This document shows, in pieces, positions 1-8,646 of a DNA stretch of 35,028 nucleotides. A program made the position numbers and the translations under genes. The notes beneath the pieces were generated by a model that did not search any database, had not been told where the DNA came from, and saw only the letters and a program-made list of their open reading frames with translations. The DNA is from a virus, in the IMG/VR virus record IMGVR_UViG_3300009509_000086, positions 1 through 35,028 of that record; one strand, 5' to 3'. Each line of letters opens with the position of its first letter. The stretch's first letter is position 1.

Positions 1-1
1 G

Positions 2-832
2 GTGCCCGCCGGGGTGGACGATCAACATATCTACTATGTGGATGGTCATACCGGGCACGATGGCAATAGCGGGCGTTCGTGGGGGGATGCATTCGCGACC
101 ATCGACAAAGCGGTCGATACCTGGAACGCCCAAATCAACTGGTCAGCTACCCCGATGCGCTACGGCTGTATTTTCATCGCGCCGGGCCTATATGCCGAAG
201 CGCCGAGCATCCCGTTCTACTGTTGGATGATCGGCACGGGAACGTATGGCACCGATTCGGAAGTCGAAATTCACCCGACGACCGGCTCCTGCATGACCGG
301 CACGTTTCTAGGGACACGTATCATCGGCATCCGGTTTGAAGTCAACGAGGCGGTGGATTGTCTGAACATCGGCATCTGCAACAACTCGGAGATCGCCTAT
401 TGCACCTTCACCAATGGCGCGGCGGTCGCAGCCACTGCGGTTTCTACGGATAACTGTACCCACCTGTTGTTTCATCATAACCACATCAATAGCGGGCAGG
501 GAACCGGAATGAACTATGGGCTGTATTTCCAGGGCGGCGATAACAAATACGCGCACAACATCCGCGTGTTCTCAAACACCTTCACTTGCACTACATCCGC
601 CGTCTGGATCCAAGACACTTGTACCGCGTCGGAAGCGTTCATTTGCGATAACTATATCCGGTGTACAGGTGGGTCGAGCAAAGGCATTGACGACAATAAC
701 GGCACCTCATTTTGTGCCGGGAACTACATCAGCGCCAACGACGCCATCGAACACCCCCACTCTACAACGCATTGTGTCGGCAATCACGTTTCTAACGCGG
801 GCACCGGCGCGATGGAAGTTTCCGGATCATAG
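2..832 (+). CDS. Beta-helix virion (decoration-type) protein, 5' end uncertain
   Basis: The product looks like a right-handed parallel beta-helix protein. It starts with a DDQHIYYVDG-type segment, then NSGRSWGDAFATI, then successive short beta-rich rungs with N/G turns and repeated 'CDNYI', 'CAGNYI', 'CVGNHV' rungs near the C-terminus. In environmental phages such proteins commonly follow the major capsid gene and are thought to sit on the virion. That fits here if the window edges join. The open frame begins at a GTG on the second base, so the true start may lie outside the window. It is followed at once by a Shine-Dalgarno sequence and the next gene. Receptor binding or glycan contact is possible but only inferred. 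Confidence 0.6.
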   Translation: MPAGVDDQHIYYVDGHTGHDGNSGRSWGDAFATIDKAVDTWNAQINWSATPMRYGCIFIAPGLYAEAPSIPFYCWMIGTGTYGTDSEVEIHPTTGSCMTGTFLGTRIIGIRFEVNEAVDCLNIGICNNSEIAYCTFTNGAAVAATAVSTDNCTHLLFHHNHINSGQGTGMNYGLYFQGGDNKYAHNIRVFSNTFTCTTSAVWIQDTCTASEAFICDNYIRCTGGSSKGIDDNNGTSFCAGNYISANDAIEHPHSTTHCVGNHVSNAGTGAMEVSGS

Positions 833-841
833 GAGGTTGTT

Positions 842-1036
842 ATGTCTGATCCATTGACTATCGATGTTGTGTTGGTGGCTGATGTTTACGCCGGGGAGGT
901 CGCCGGGTTTGATGGGGGCCTCAGGGGGGAAACTGTCGAACTCCCATTTTCGGTCGGGGCGCGCTTGGTCGCGGCTGGATTTGCCGAACCCGCGCCGGAG
1001 CCGGAAAAGAAAGCAACCGACAAGAAAAGTAAATAA
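842..1036 (+). CDS. Small acidic head-region protein
   Basis: This is a 64-residue protein preceded by an AGGAGG Shine-Dalgarno sequence seven bases before the ATG. The first 50 residues are predicted to be compact (VVLVADVYAGEVAGFDGG, then a Val/Ala stretch), and the tail is charged (EPEKKATDKKSK). I do not recognise a named family. Position and size resemble the small proteins found between capsid and connector genes in many siphoviruses. A head-associated role is inferred from context only. Confidence 0.6.
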   Translation: MSDPLTIDVVLVADVYAGEVAGFDGGLRGETVELPFSVGARLVAAGFAEPAPEPEKKATDKKSK

Positions 1037-1045
1037 TATCCTATA

Positions 1046-1069
1046 GGGGGGATAGCTATCTATCCCCCC
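1046..1069 (+). terminator. Strong hairpin after the first head genes
   Basis: Ten paired bases (GGGGGGATAG with CTATCCCCCC) enclose a four-base loop. No T-run follows, so this is either a weak terminator, a processing site or an mRNA-stabilising hairpin. Its place shortly after the capsid-proximal genes would suit lowering expression of the downstream portal operon relative to capsid. Confidence 0.55.
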
Positions 1070-1091
1070 GCTACTCCTATAAGGACAACAA

Positions 1092-1472
1092 ATGGCCAAG
1101 ATCATCAAACAGGTTACCGTACAGGCCGCGACCACGATTCACGCCAACGCAACCACGATTGCGACTATCGTATGTGACCATTATGACCGCTTGATCCTGT
1201 ATCCAAGCTATGTTAAGGGCGACGAAACCGGGGTGTACATCAGTTTGTGGTTCTCCGGCGAACGGGGCGGCACCGCCATACAGGACGCAACCTGGTCAAT
1301 AGATGCGGATCGCACCATCACCTATCACCGCTATTATCTCACTGCGTCGGGCGGCGGGCCGATTGTGTTAGATATCACCGGGCATTGTGAGATCGTCGTG
1401 AAAGACGACGCGAACGGGGGAACGCCGACTGGCACATTGGCGTTGAGTTATACCTTAGCACGGACTATATGA
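1092..1472 (+). CDS. Hypothetical beta-rich structural protein
   Basis: A 126-residue protein with AAGGACAACAA before its ATG. The sequence alternates hydrophobic and polar residues (ITYHRYYLTA, GTLALSYTL), which suggests a small beta-sandwich. There is no signal peptide or membrane segment. It lies between the hairpin at 1046-1069 and the next structural gene, with which it shares an ATGA overlap, so the two are probably translated together. I do not recognise the family. A minor virion component is the likeliest role by context. Confidence 0.6.
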   Translation: MAKIIKQVTVQAATTIHANATTIATIVCDHYDRLILYPSYVKGDETGVYISLWFSGERGGTAIQDATWSIDADRTITYHRYYLTASGGGPIVLDITGHCEIVVKDDANGGTPTGTLALSYTLARTI

Positions 1473-2047
1473 CATTACTCAATCAAACTCATCCAGATAC
1501 CGATGTATCGAAGATTGACGGGGCGGCTACGTCCGGGTTAACTGGGGTGGCCGACAGTCTGGCATATCGTGTGCATGAGATTGAGCGACATCTGCATAAC
1601 TACGAGCGCGCGCTGGAATTGGCGGCTGTTCCGAACGGCGAGGCGCACGTGGCCGACCGCGCCGGAACGGGTGGCGGGCCATTTGTCATCGATGCTGGCG
1701 ATGATACCTGGGGCGCATGGGTACAAATTTTGGGCAGCGCCGATACCCCCACCATCCCCGGCAAAGTGCGCTTTGATCCACAGCGCATCCAGATATCGGG
1801 CGCAGAACGGAACGCCACATATATAATCCAAATTGGGGCGGGCGCTAGCGCCGCGGCGGCATTGACGGCGGGCACGTTTACCGAATTTGTTTATACTCCG
1901 GAAGCCGTCCAGACAAAACCGGACTGGCTCAATATCGGGTTTAGGGCGCAGGCTGCCGGAACAAAACTATGGGCGCGTTGCATCTGCCCCGGCCAGAACA
2001 CGGCCTACCTGAATTTCTATCTAGGGCTGCACGAGTACGAGGGATGA
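1469..2047 (+). CDS. Hypothetical virion protein with N-terminal helix and beta C-terminus
   Basis: A 192-residue protein starting in an ATGA overlap with its upstream neighbour. Residues 1-55 look helical (LAYRVHEIERHLHNYERALE). The rest is beta-rich with Gly/Ala turns and an aromatic end (YLNFYLGLHEYEG). This arrangement, helix for attachment plus beta domain, resembles small head or tail decoration proteins, but no family is recognised. It precedes the portal gene with a single micro-ORF in between. Confidence 0.6.
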   Translation: MTLLNQTHPDTDVSKIDGAATSGLTGVADSLAYRVHEIERHLHNYERALELAAVPNGEAHVADRAGTGGGPFVIDAGDDTWGAWVQILGSADTPTIPGKVRFDPQRIQISGAERNATYIIQIGAGASAAAALTAGTFTEFVYTPEAVQTKPDWLNIGFRAQAAGTKLWARCICPGQNTAYLNFYLGLHEYEG

Positions 2048-2106
2048 TCTGCCCGCGCCATTTTATCTGTGCGGAACTCGAATGCGCAAAGGATAATCGC
2101 TGGTGA
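2044..2106 (+). CDS. 20-residue Cys-containing micropeptide coupled to both neighbours
   Basis: This short frame encodes MICPRHFICAELECAKDNRW. Its ATG overlaps the upstream stop (ATGA), and its TGA overlaps the GTG start of the portal gene (GTGA), so it exactly fills the gap between two structural genes. Three cysteines and one histidine in 13 residues suggest a minimal metal-binding knuckle. Dense end-to-end overlaps like this are typical of translationally coupled phage genes. It may act mainly to pass ribosomes to portal, or be a real peptide. No family is assigned. Confidence 0.5.
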   Translation: MICPRHFICAELECAKDNRW

Positions 2107-3593
2107 ACATATTAGACCGAATCGCGAGAAGGTTTGGCTACATCAAGGCGGTGTCAACCCCAGCGTTTATCCGCGCGGGGCTATCCCCCTGGGGCGACGA
2201 GGTGCCTGATTATAGAGCAGTCGAAAATCAGGTGACATTGTACGCCAAATTGTCATGGGTTTATAGCGCGGTTAAAAATGTGTCATCCGTCGCGGGCGGC
2301 GAGCCGTTCCGTGTTAAACGGCTTATCGGCGAGAAGGAGGAACAGATTGAAAATCACCCGTTTGAATTGCTGCTTAGGAAACCGAATGATCTTCATTCGC
2401 GCTTTGAATTGCTTATGGCAACCTTTGCGTTTTGGCAGTTGGCGGGCAATGCCTATTGGTGGCTCAACCGGGCCAATGATGCGGCCCCCCCCGATGAAAT
2501 CTGGCTATTGCCCCCGCATCGTGTGAAGCCGGTGCCGGATCGCAAGTTATACCTAAAAGGGTATCTATACGATCCGGGCGGGGGGGCGGCTGAAATCCCG
2601 CTCGAAACGTGGGAGATATGCCATTTCAAGACATTTCATCCGAAAAGTTTATTCGTCGGCATGAGCGGCATTGAAGCATTGGCACAGACGGCAATTAGCG
2701 ATATGGCAATGCAGCAATGGAACACAAATTATTTCGGGCGTGACTTTGCCAAGCCGTCTGGCGCACTAGCCTTTTCTGGGCCGATGAGCGATTCGGACTG
2801 GGCAGCCCTCCAAAAGAAATTTGTCGAAGAGCATGGAGGGGCCGACCGGAGACTTATGTTGCTTCGTAATGTGGGAAAAGAAGGCGCGCAGTGGCTGCAA
2901 TTCGGCGTGTCGCAAAAAGATATGGAATTTTTAGCCGGGCGCAATTTCAATAAAGAAGAAATTTATGCCGCATTCGCGCCGGGGCTGGCGTCGGTGTTGG
3001 CGATTAACGCGACCGAAGCCAACAGCGTGGCAGGCATGGCGACTTTCAATAAATTGGCGGTCTGGCCCGCGCACCAGGCCATTGCCGAAAAGATTACTAA
3101 CATCATTTTACCCGCCTATGGCGATGATTTGATTGGCGAGTTCGATGATGTGCGGATGGGCGACCGCGCGATGGATTTACAGGAGCAGGCGAACGCATTC
3201 CAATTAATGACGGTGGCCGAAGCGCGGGAACGCTATTATGATCTCCCGCCGCTTGGCGATGCGCGCGACAATGAAATCGTGGCCGGGGGGGGGGCGGTGC
3301 CGCCGCAGTTCCCCATCGGGCCAACGGCACAGCCAGAATGGGGCGGCGCGCTGGGCGACGAGACGACAGGAATTATCGAAGAGGATGATCCGTTTAAGAC
3401 CGATCTCGATAAGTGGCGCAAAAAGGCCATCAAAAGCATGAAGGCCGGGAAGGGCGCGCGGGTCAACTTTTCCAGCCCGAACATTCCGGGCACGCTCAAG
3501 GCCAGTCTAGCGGGGGCGCTTGAAGCGGTCGATAATGTGGCGGCGGTGCAGCGCCTATTTGAAAGCGCGCTGAACTGGCGGGGGTATCCGTAA
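2103..3593 (+). CDS. Portal protein (HK97-type)
   Basis: A 496-residue portal forms the dodecameric ring at the head vertex through which DNA is packaged and ejected. Family signs include the N-terminal YAKLSWVYSAVKNVSSVAGG, the ENHPFELLLRKPNDLHSRFELL helix region, 'WLLPPHRVKPVPD' and the C-terminal crown segment AVWPAHQAIAEKITNIILP. The length suits an HK97-type portal with an added C-terminal extension of about 100 residues (acidic, then Lys-rich). The start is GTG, overlapping the stop of the micropeptide. It lies downstream of capsid rather than between terminase and protease, which is unusual. Confidence 0.93.
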   Translation: MNILDRIARRFGYIKAVSTPAFIRAGLSPWGDEVPDYRAVENQVTLYAKLSWVYSAVKNVSSVAGGEPFRVKRLIGEKEEQIENHPFELLLRKPNDLHSRFELLMATFAFWQLAGNAYWWLNRANDAAPPDEIWLLPPHRVKPVPDRKLYLKGYLYDPGGGAAEIPLETWEICHFKTFHPKSLFVGMSGIEALAQTAISDMAMQQWNTNYFGRDFAKPSGALAFSGPMSDSDWAALQKKFVEEHGGADRRLMLLRNVGKEGAQWLQFGVSQKDMEFLAGRNFNKEEIYAAFAPGLASVLAINATEANSVAGMATFNKLAVWPAHQAIAEKITNIILPAYGDDLIGEFDDVRMGDRAMDLQEQANAFQLMTVAEARERYYDLPPLGDARDNEIVAGGGAVPPQFPIGPTAQPEWGGALGDETTGIIEEDDPFKTDLDKWRKKAIKSMKAGKGARVNFSSPNIPGTLKASLAGALEAVDNVAAVQRLFESALNWRGYP

Positions 3594-4252
3594 TGGACTT
3601 GCCGAACCGCGACAAGCATGAGAATGCATTGGCGCGGGCATTGGGGAAGCTCAACCAAGAGCAACTTAACCGGCTGATGCGCGATTTAGGGAATCCGCCG
3701 ACATTAGACAATCTGCCGCCCGATTATTTTGCAAAAATGGGCATCGAATTGAGCGGCGTGTTACAACCTGCGCTCGAAGAAGTTTTTTTAGAACAGGTGA
3801 CGGCATTGTCGGCAGAATCGACTATCGGCCTCGATTGGGAGCGCATGAATATGCGGGCGGCTGAATGGGCGCGCCGCCATTCCGCCACCTTAGTAAAAGA
3901 CATCTCCGACAATACGGCGGCGGCATTGCGCGAAAAAATAGCCGCATTTTACGAGGGCGGGCGCACGCTGGGCGATCTTGAGGCCAGTATCGCAACGTTA
4001 ATGGGGCCAACGCGCGCAATGCCCATTGCCATCACCGAAACCACGCGGGCGGCGTCTCAGGGGGAGCGGGGATATGGCGATGAATTGCGCGATTTGGGGC
4101 TTGATGTTGCAGTCATTTGGAATACGAACGTGGATGAGAAGGTATGTCCGATTTGCCGCCCGCGCAATCGCAAGCGACATGGCGATGGGTGGCAGGATGA
4201 TCCGCCTGCCCACGTCAATTGTCGGTGTTGGATCAATACGCAGGTGATATAA
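3593..4252 (+). CDS. MuF-like minor head protein
   Basis: A 219-residue protein starting in a TAATG overlap with portal. The C-terminus carries the MuF/SPP1-gp7 signature: ITETTRAASQGERGYG, then VCPICRPRNRK and PPAHVNCRCW, with a Cys/His cluster typical of the fold. Proteins of this family bind portal inside the head, and some are ejected with the DNA. It is somewhat short for the family and has no obvious extra toxin or enzyme domain. The next gene begins within its stop codon. Confidence 0.88.
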   Translation: MDLPNRDKHENALARALGKLNQEQLNRLMRDLGNPPTLDNLPPDYFAKMGIELSGVLQPALEEVFLEQVTALSAESTIGLDWERMNMRAAEWARRHSATLVKDISDNTAAALREKIAAFYEGGRTLGDLEASIATLMGPTRAMPIAITETTRAASQGERGYGDELRDLGLDVAVIWNTNVDEKVCPICRPRNRKRHGDGWQDDPPAHVNCRCWINTQVI

Positions 4253-4722
4253 TGACGGTCGTGATACGTGGGCTAGATGAGGTCATTAAAAAGTTACAGA
4301 CCCTGGGCAGTGATATGCCATTGCGCCGCGCGGTTGCCATCAGCGCTACGCTGGTTAAAGATCGTGCGGCGCAATACCCGGCGCGGCGGCATGGGCCGAT
4401 GCCGGGCTTCCCGCGCTCGGAACGACAACGCCGCTTCTTTTTTGCGGCGCTCAAAGATGGGCGAATCGAGGTGCCCTATATTCGGGGCGGATCGCCCGGC
4501 AGCGAAAAGTTAGGGCAACGTTGGACGGTGGTTTTTTTAAGTGGGGGAACGTCGGCGCGGATTGAGAACAACGCCAGCTATGCCCCGTTTGTCATGGGGC
4601 GTGAACAGGCAGCCTATCATCGGATTACCGGTTGGCCGACGACTGATGCGATTGCCGACGCTGTCGCGCCCGACGTGTTGAGGATTTTTCAGCGCGAATA
4701 TGATCAGGAGGCTAACGCATGA
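4252..4722 (+). CDS. Head-tail joining protein, HK97 gp10-like
   Basis: A 156-residue basic protein. I place the start at the ATG inside the TAATG overlap (MTVVIRGLDEVIKKL) rather than at an upstream in-frame ATG that would overlap the MuF-like gene by 34 bases. The beginning 'IRGLDEVIKKLQTLG' and the following 'RRAVAISATLVKDRAAQYP' resemble gp10-like tail-completion proteins of HK97-type phages. Its position between MuF and the connector matches that order. An ATGA overlap leads to the next gene. Confidence 0.65.
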   Translation: MTVVIRGLDEVIKKLQTLGSDMPLRRAVAISATLVKDRAAQYPARRHGPMPGFPRSERQRRFFFAALKDGRIEVPYIRGGSPGSEKLGQRWTVVFLSGGTSARIENNASYAPFVMGREQAAYHRITGWPTTDAIADAVAPDVLRIFQREYDQEANA

Positions 4723-5525
4723 CGGCGGTCTATAGTGTGTATGCAACGCTAAACGCGATATGTCGGCGGCTTGGATTTACTGTCGGAGCGGACGCCAGCC
4801 GCGATACGCTGTTCGCCGAATTGCTGCGCACCGCGTCGCGCTGGATTGACCATGAGTTGGGGCGGCACATCGGCCCGCGCGTGGCCGCGCGATACTACAC
4901 CGCCGAATGTGGGCGCGGCATCCTAATTGACGATCTGTTATCGGTTACTGCGCTCGCTACGGACGACGCGGGAGATCGCAACTATAGCACGACATGGGCG
5001 GCCACCGATTACGATCTATTCCCATTTAACCACCCGCCCTACCAACGGATCACCGTTGCCCCTACCGGCCATTATAATTTTCCGGTTGGCGCTGCCAAAG
5101 GCGTCAAAATCACGGGCGTTTGGGGATTTGCCGATGATACATTGATAGGCACAACGGCAGCCGAACAGATTGATAGTTCCGAGACGGCTATTGATGTCAC
5201 GAGCGGGGCGGCGCTTGAAGTCATGTGTTCGATTAGGATTGATGCTGAAGATATGCTCGTGACGGCCATCGCAACCAATACGATCACGGCAATCCGGGCG
5301 ATCAACGGCACGACCGCCGCCGCGCATGACAATTTAGCAGCGATTGATGTCCTGGACTTTCCCCATGAAATTAAAGAGGCGTGTTTATGGAAAACGATTC
5401 AACTTTTCAAGCGCCGGGATGTAGTAGGGCGCAGCACATCCGGCAAAGATGCGCTTGGCCAATTACAGCCGCCAAGTGATGCGTATATTTGGGAACTGCT
5501 CGCGCCCTTTAGGAGAATTTACTAA
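4719..5525 (+). CDS. Head-tail connector with inserted beta module
   Basis: The two ends match gp6/gp15-type connectors: an N-terminal helical part (LLRTASRWIDHELGRHIGPR, then YYTAE) and a C-terminal helix (IKEACLWKTIQLFKRRDV). These adaptor proteins form a ring under portal. At 268 residues it is longer than usual. The excess lies at roughly residues 143-211, a beta module ending in INGTTAAAHDN, a motif that recurs twice in the distal tail protein of this phage. The start overlaps the previous stop by ATGA. Confidence 0.72.
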   Translation: MTAVYSVYATLNAICRRLGFTVGADASRDTLFAELLRTASRWIDHELGRHIGPRVAARYYTAECGRGILIDDLLSVTALATDDAGDRNYSTTWAATDYDLFPFNHPPYQRITVAPTGHYNFPVGAAKGVKITGVWGFADDTLIGTTAAEQIDSSETAIDVTSGAALEVMCSIRIDAEDMLVTAIATNTITAIRAINGTTAAAHDNLAAIDVLDFPHEIKEACLWKTIQLFKRRDVVGRSTSGKDALGQLQPPSDAYIWELLAPFRRIY

Positions 5526-5950
5526 TGGCGTTCACATCACTTGATAACGGTATCGAAACGGTTCAAACGGCGGTGGCGGGAGTGAGCGGGGTAAAATATG
5601 CCCCGGCAGACCCACCGGAGCAAGCAAACGATTTTCCATTTTCCGTTACCTATGCGGGGGATTTCACGATAGTTCAAAGTCCGACCGGGGTATTGACTTA
5701 TCTCTATGATTTTATCGTGGAACTACATATCGCCCGCGTTGACCTGCCGTCTGACATTGCAGAAGCATATGGTTATGCCGAATCGATTCCGCTAGCAGTA
5801 TTTGAATGTCTGAACGATAACGGGGTGTCCCAGTCAGAATGCGTTGGGCGGTTTGGGTTTTTAGGATGGGGCGGCGGCGAGGACGCCGCGCCAACTATCG
5901 GTTTTCAATGGCGCTTCACAGGCGTAAAAATACAAATCGTGATCAGTTAG
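5525..5950 (+). CDS. Tail terminator or completion protein
   Basis: A 141-residue protein beginning in a TAATG overlap with the connector gene. It has an N-terminal helix followed by alternating strands (YLYDFIVELHIARVDLP), a fold pattern common in tail terminator proteins that cap the tube and join it to the head. The slot between connector and tail tube gene is where such a protein is expected. Sequence alone does not prove the family. Confidence 0.6.
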   Translation: MAFTSLDNGIETVQTAVAGVSGVKYAPADPPEQANDFPFSVTYAGDFTIVQSPTGVLTYLYDFIVELHIARVDLPSDIAEAYGYAESIPLAVFECLNDNGVSQSECVGRFGFLGWGGGEDAAPTIGFQWRFTGVKIQIVIS

Positions 5951-5959
5951 GGGGTAAAA

Positions 5960-6955
5960 ATGGCAAGTAGAATGTTTTTCCAGATGGGGCGCGAATCGGT
6001 CGCGGGCACAGAAGTCAACGCCACCGCAATTTGGCGCGGCACCGGCGCGGCGGATGATGCCAGCGAGTACATTTGGCCTGACGAAGATGTGGGGTATTTA
6101 TCTAGAACGGATCGGCAATGTGTCCCTAAATATCTCGGTAAGGTCACATTGGATACCGATGCAATCTCATTTGAGCAAATCCTCTATCCGTTCGACGCCG
6201 GAGTTAAAACGGTAACGGCGGTAGCCGATGGCGGGGGCGGATCGGGCAAAATCTATACCTATATATTCCCAACCACCGCCGCCAATACCATCAAAACTTA
6301 CACGCTCGAATTCGGCGATGAACAGCAAGAGGAACAGATGCTTTATTCGTTTTGCGAGAGTTTCAGCCTGCGCGGGCAGGCGGGCGAGCCGATGGCGTGT
6401 TCATCCAGTTGGGCCGGACGGCAAATCACGCCCGGCACCAAAACAGCCGGGGTAGCGCTGGCAACGGTTGATGAGATTCTGATTTCTAAAGGGAAGCTGT
6501 ACATCGATGCGGCAAGTGGCACTATCGGCAGCACGCAGAAATCAAATACGTTGTTGACGCTTGATTTCTCGGCCATTACCGGGTGGGTGCCTGTTTTCAC
6601 CGCCGATGGCAATTTGTATTTCTCGTTTGCCAAAATGTCCTATGGGCAAGAAGTGGTGTTGAAATTAACGTTTGAACACGATGCTACCAGCGTGGCCGAA
6701 AAAGCCGCATGGCGGGCGGGCACTCCCCGCCAAATTCGTCTGTTGTTTCAGGGGGCGGCCCTGACGACGCCCGGCTCCGGCTATACTTATAAAACATTGA
6801 TTCTGGACATGGCGGGCAAGTGGGAGAAGTTCGACAAACTTGATGAAATGAACGGAAACGATGTTGTGACCGGCACATTCCGGGCGCGCTATAATGTCAC
6901 CGCCGATCTGTTTTGTGAGGCCATTGTCGTAAATGAATTGGCGGCGGTCGTTTAG
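5960..6955 (+). CDS. Major tail tube protein
   Basis: A 331-residue protein with a GGGGGTAAAA leader. The opening 'MFFQMGRESVAGTEVNATAIWRG' is typical of phage tail tube proteins, which start with a target-type and strand-rich region and polymerise as stacked hexamers. Beta-rich stretches follow throughout, with a predicted insertion near YTYIFPTTAAN. The position, directly before the chaperone pair and tape measure, strongly supports the call. The length indicates an extra surface domain compared with the smallest tube proteins. Confidence 0.8.
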   Translation: MASRMFFQMGRESVAGTEVNATAIWRGTGAADDASEYIWPDEDVGYLSRTDRQCVPKYLGKVTLDTDAISFEQILYPFDAGVKTVTAVADGGGGSGKIYTYIFPTTAANTIKTYTLEFGDEQQEEQMLYSFCESFSLRGQAGEPMACSSSWAGRQITPGTKTAGVALATVDEILISKGKLYIDAASGTIGSTQKSNTLLTLDFSAITGWVPVFTADGNLYFSFAKMSYGQEVVLKLTFEHDATSVAEKAAWRAGTPRQIRLLFQGAALTTPGSGYTYKTLILDMAGKWEKFDKLDEMNGNDVVTGTFRARYNVTADLFCEAIVVNELAAVV

Positions 6956-6965
6956 GGAGAGGAAA

Positions 6966-7286
6966 ATGAAATTCCGAATCCATATCACGCAAGAAACCAT
7001 TGACCAAATGAATCTGGCGGCGCATATCGCCATCGCACAGATGGCGCGGGGCGAAACGCCGGAGTTAGACGACTTGCGGGAAGTGCTCGTTTCATTTTTG
7101 GTGGATGAACACGGGAAGGCGCTAGACGAATCCGCCGCGCGGCGGCAAATTGGACGGCTCAAGGCGGATGAACTTACCGAGACGGTTGACACATTTGCGG
7201 CGGCGCTTGGCGAATATCTGCTCCCAAAAGCGAGGCGTCATCGCCGCCATCTGGCATGGAGGACGCGGGCCGGGTTGGATAACTGA
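6966..7286 (+). CDS. Tail assembly chaperone, upstream frame
   Basis: A 106-residue protein after GAGAGGAAA. It is helical and acidic (ETPELDDLREVLVSFL) and lies between tail tube and tape measure, the place of the G/GT chaperone pair in siphoviruses. The frame stops at 7284-7286, but a second open frame, shifted by +1 (equal to -2), overlaps and continues to 7443. Near the end the bases C CCA AAA lie in phase as a classic -1 heptamer, and AAA followed by G allows a +1 slip. A minority fused product is therefore likely. Confidence 0.68.
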   Translation: MKFRIHITQETIDQMNLAAHIAIAQMARGETPELDDLREVLVSFLVDEHGKALDESAARRQIGRLKADELTETVDTFAAALGEYLLPKARRHRRHLAWRTRAGLDN

Positions 7287-7443
7287 TCTGGTGCTGTCGG
7301 AGGAGTGGCGTATGCCGCCCTGGAAAGTGCGCCCACTGCCTGCCGACGCCGAGCCGAATTTAATTGAGCGGGAGCGGTGGATCGCGCGGCTGGCGTTTTA
7401 TCGCGATATTGTCGCTAAATATCATCAATCGCGGCTCGAATAA
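7228..7443 (+). CDS. Tail assembly chaperone, downstream frame (probable frameshift extension)
   Basis: This frame encodes a segment with WITDLVLSEEWRMPPW and IERERWIARLAFYRDIV, like the short C-terminal parts of phage tail chaperones (Trp/Pro-rich start, then an aromatic and charged helix). It has no convincing Shine-Dalgarno start of its own. GTG at 7291 and ATG at 7312 are possible but weakly supported. I infer it is joined to the preceding protein by a +1 or -2 ribosomal shift near 7223-7230. The -1 frame entered from the heptamer closes at 7280-7282, so that simple route would not reach it. Confidence 0.6.
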   Translation, partial: KRGVIAAIWHGGRGPGWITDLVLSEEWRMPPWKVRPLPADAEPNLIERERWIARLAFYRDIVAKYHQSRLE

Positions 7444-7452
7444 GAGGCAATG

Positions 7453-8646
7453 ATGGCAAGTAAAGTCGAAATTGAAATTACCACCGATGCAAAGCAGAGC
7501 GCGGCAGACATCAATGATCTTGCAGACGAAATAAACGCGGCAGAGACGCGGCTAATCGAATTAAATCAGGCGCTAATCGATAATGCCAGAGCTTCCGGTG
7601 ATACTAGCGAAAAAATAAAAGAAATAAAGAATGCGATTGCCGCCGTTAAGGATGAGATTCGCGGGTATAATGAAATTTTAAAGATAACAGAGGATCGGCA
7701 ATCGCGGGCAGGGGCTAGCGCCGATCAAGCCTCTAATCGTATGAAGGGATTAGGCGATGCAACCAGGACATTGGACGACTCATTCACGGCGGCGCTCACC
7801 CCATCATTACAGAGTTTTGGCACGCTGTTAGGCGGCACGGTTAACCCGGCCATTGTCGGGCTAGCGGCGACGGCAGGGATTCTCGTCATCTCGTTTAAGG
7901 CATTGTCGGCGGGGTTTAAATTTATCACTGAAAATTCGGCCAAAGCTGGCGCAGAATGGGAAAAACTCCAAGGCATCTTCGATAAAGTTTCTAAAGCAGT
8001 CGCCGAAGCGCTCGGCGGCCCACTCGGCGCCGGGCTTGAAAATATACGGATTCTCATTGAACAAATTATAAAATACGCGGCGCCAGCGTTTGAAGAACTC
8101 ACAAAAAGTTTCAAAAATTATGGGCGGGCCATCAGTTCGCCGGATGTACAACGAGCCATCAAGGAATTAGGAAAAGCGCTCGGAGAATTATTTGCACAAA
8201 TCGGCCAAGAGGGATTTGGGGCGTTGGCGGCGGGGATTACCACATTCGCGGAACTTTTCGCCAGGCATGGCCCGCAGATCATCCGCACATTGACCAAGAT
8301 TTTGGATATCGTAATGAGGCTGATCGATGCCCTCAGCCGGGCCAGTAGTACATTTAATGCGCTTGTTAGCGCGGGCGGGGTTGGTCTGGCGATACCCGGT
8401 TTTCAACATGGCGTGACCAATTTTAGCGGTGGCCTGGCCGTCGTCGGGGAGAGAGAGCCAGAAACACTCATCCTCCCGCGCGGCGCAAGCGTGCTGCCGG
8501 ATGGTGGGGCGCTGGCGCGGGGGGCTGGCGCAGTTAATTTCTACGGGTCGGTTACATTTGCCATCCAGGGCGGCACCCGGCTCACCCTTGAGGATTTTAA
8601 TCGGCAGGTTAGACAGCAAGCATTTACAGCCGGAGCAAATCGATAA
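7453..8646 (+). CDS. Tail tape measure protein (short)
   Basis: About 397 residues. An N-terminal coiled-coil stretch (ITTDAKQSAADINDLADEIN onward) is followed by a hydrophobic segment (VGLAATAGILVISFKAL), helical repeats, and the C-terminal GFQHGVTNFSGGLAVVGERE plus LILPRGASVLP pattern that marks many tape measure proteins. Using the usual 1.5 Angstrom per residue, the tail would be only about 60 nm. I prefer the second of two adjacent ATGs because GAGG then has normal spacing. It follows the chaperone pair and overlaps the next gene by TAATG. Confidence 0.85.
   Translation: MASKVEIEITTDAKQSAADINDLADEINAAETRLIELNQALIDNARASGDTSEKIKEIKNAIAAVKDEIRGYNEILKITEDRQSRAGASADQASNRMKGLGDATRTLDDSFTAALTPSLQSFGTLLGGTVNPAIVGLAATAGILVISFKALSAGFKFITENSAKAGAEWEKLQGIFDKVSKAVAEALGGPLGAGLENIRILIEQIIKYAAPAFEELTKSFKNYGRAISSPDVQRAIKELGKALGELFAQIGQEGFGALAAGITTFAELFARHGPQIIRTLTKILDIVMRLIDALSRASSTFNALVSAGGVGLAIPGFQHGVTNFSGGLAVVGEREPETLILPRGASVLPDGGALARGAGAVNFYGSVTFAIQGGTRLTLEDFNRQVRQQAFTAGANR

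Noticed and set aside
4219-4251. Upstream ATG for the gp10-like gene
   Set aside because: It would overlap the MuF-like gene by 34 bases. The TAATG arrangement used by its neighbours favours 4252.
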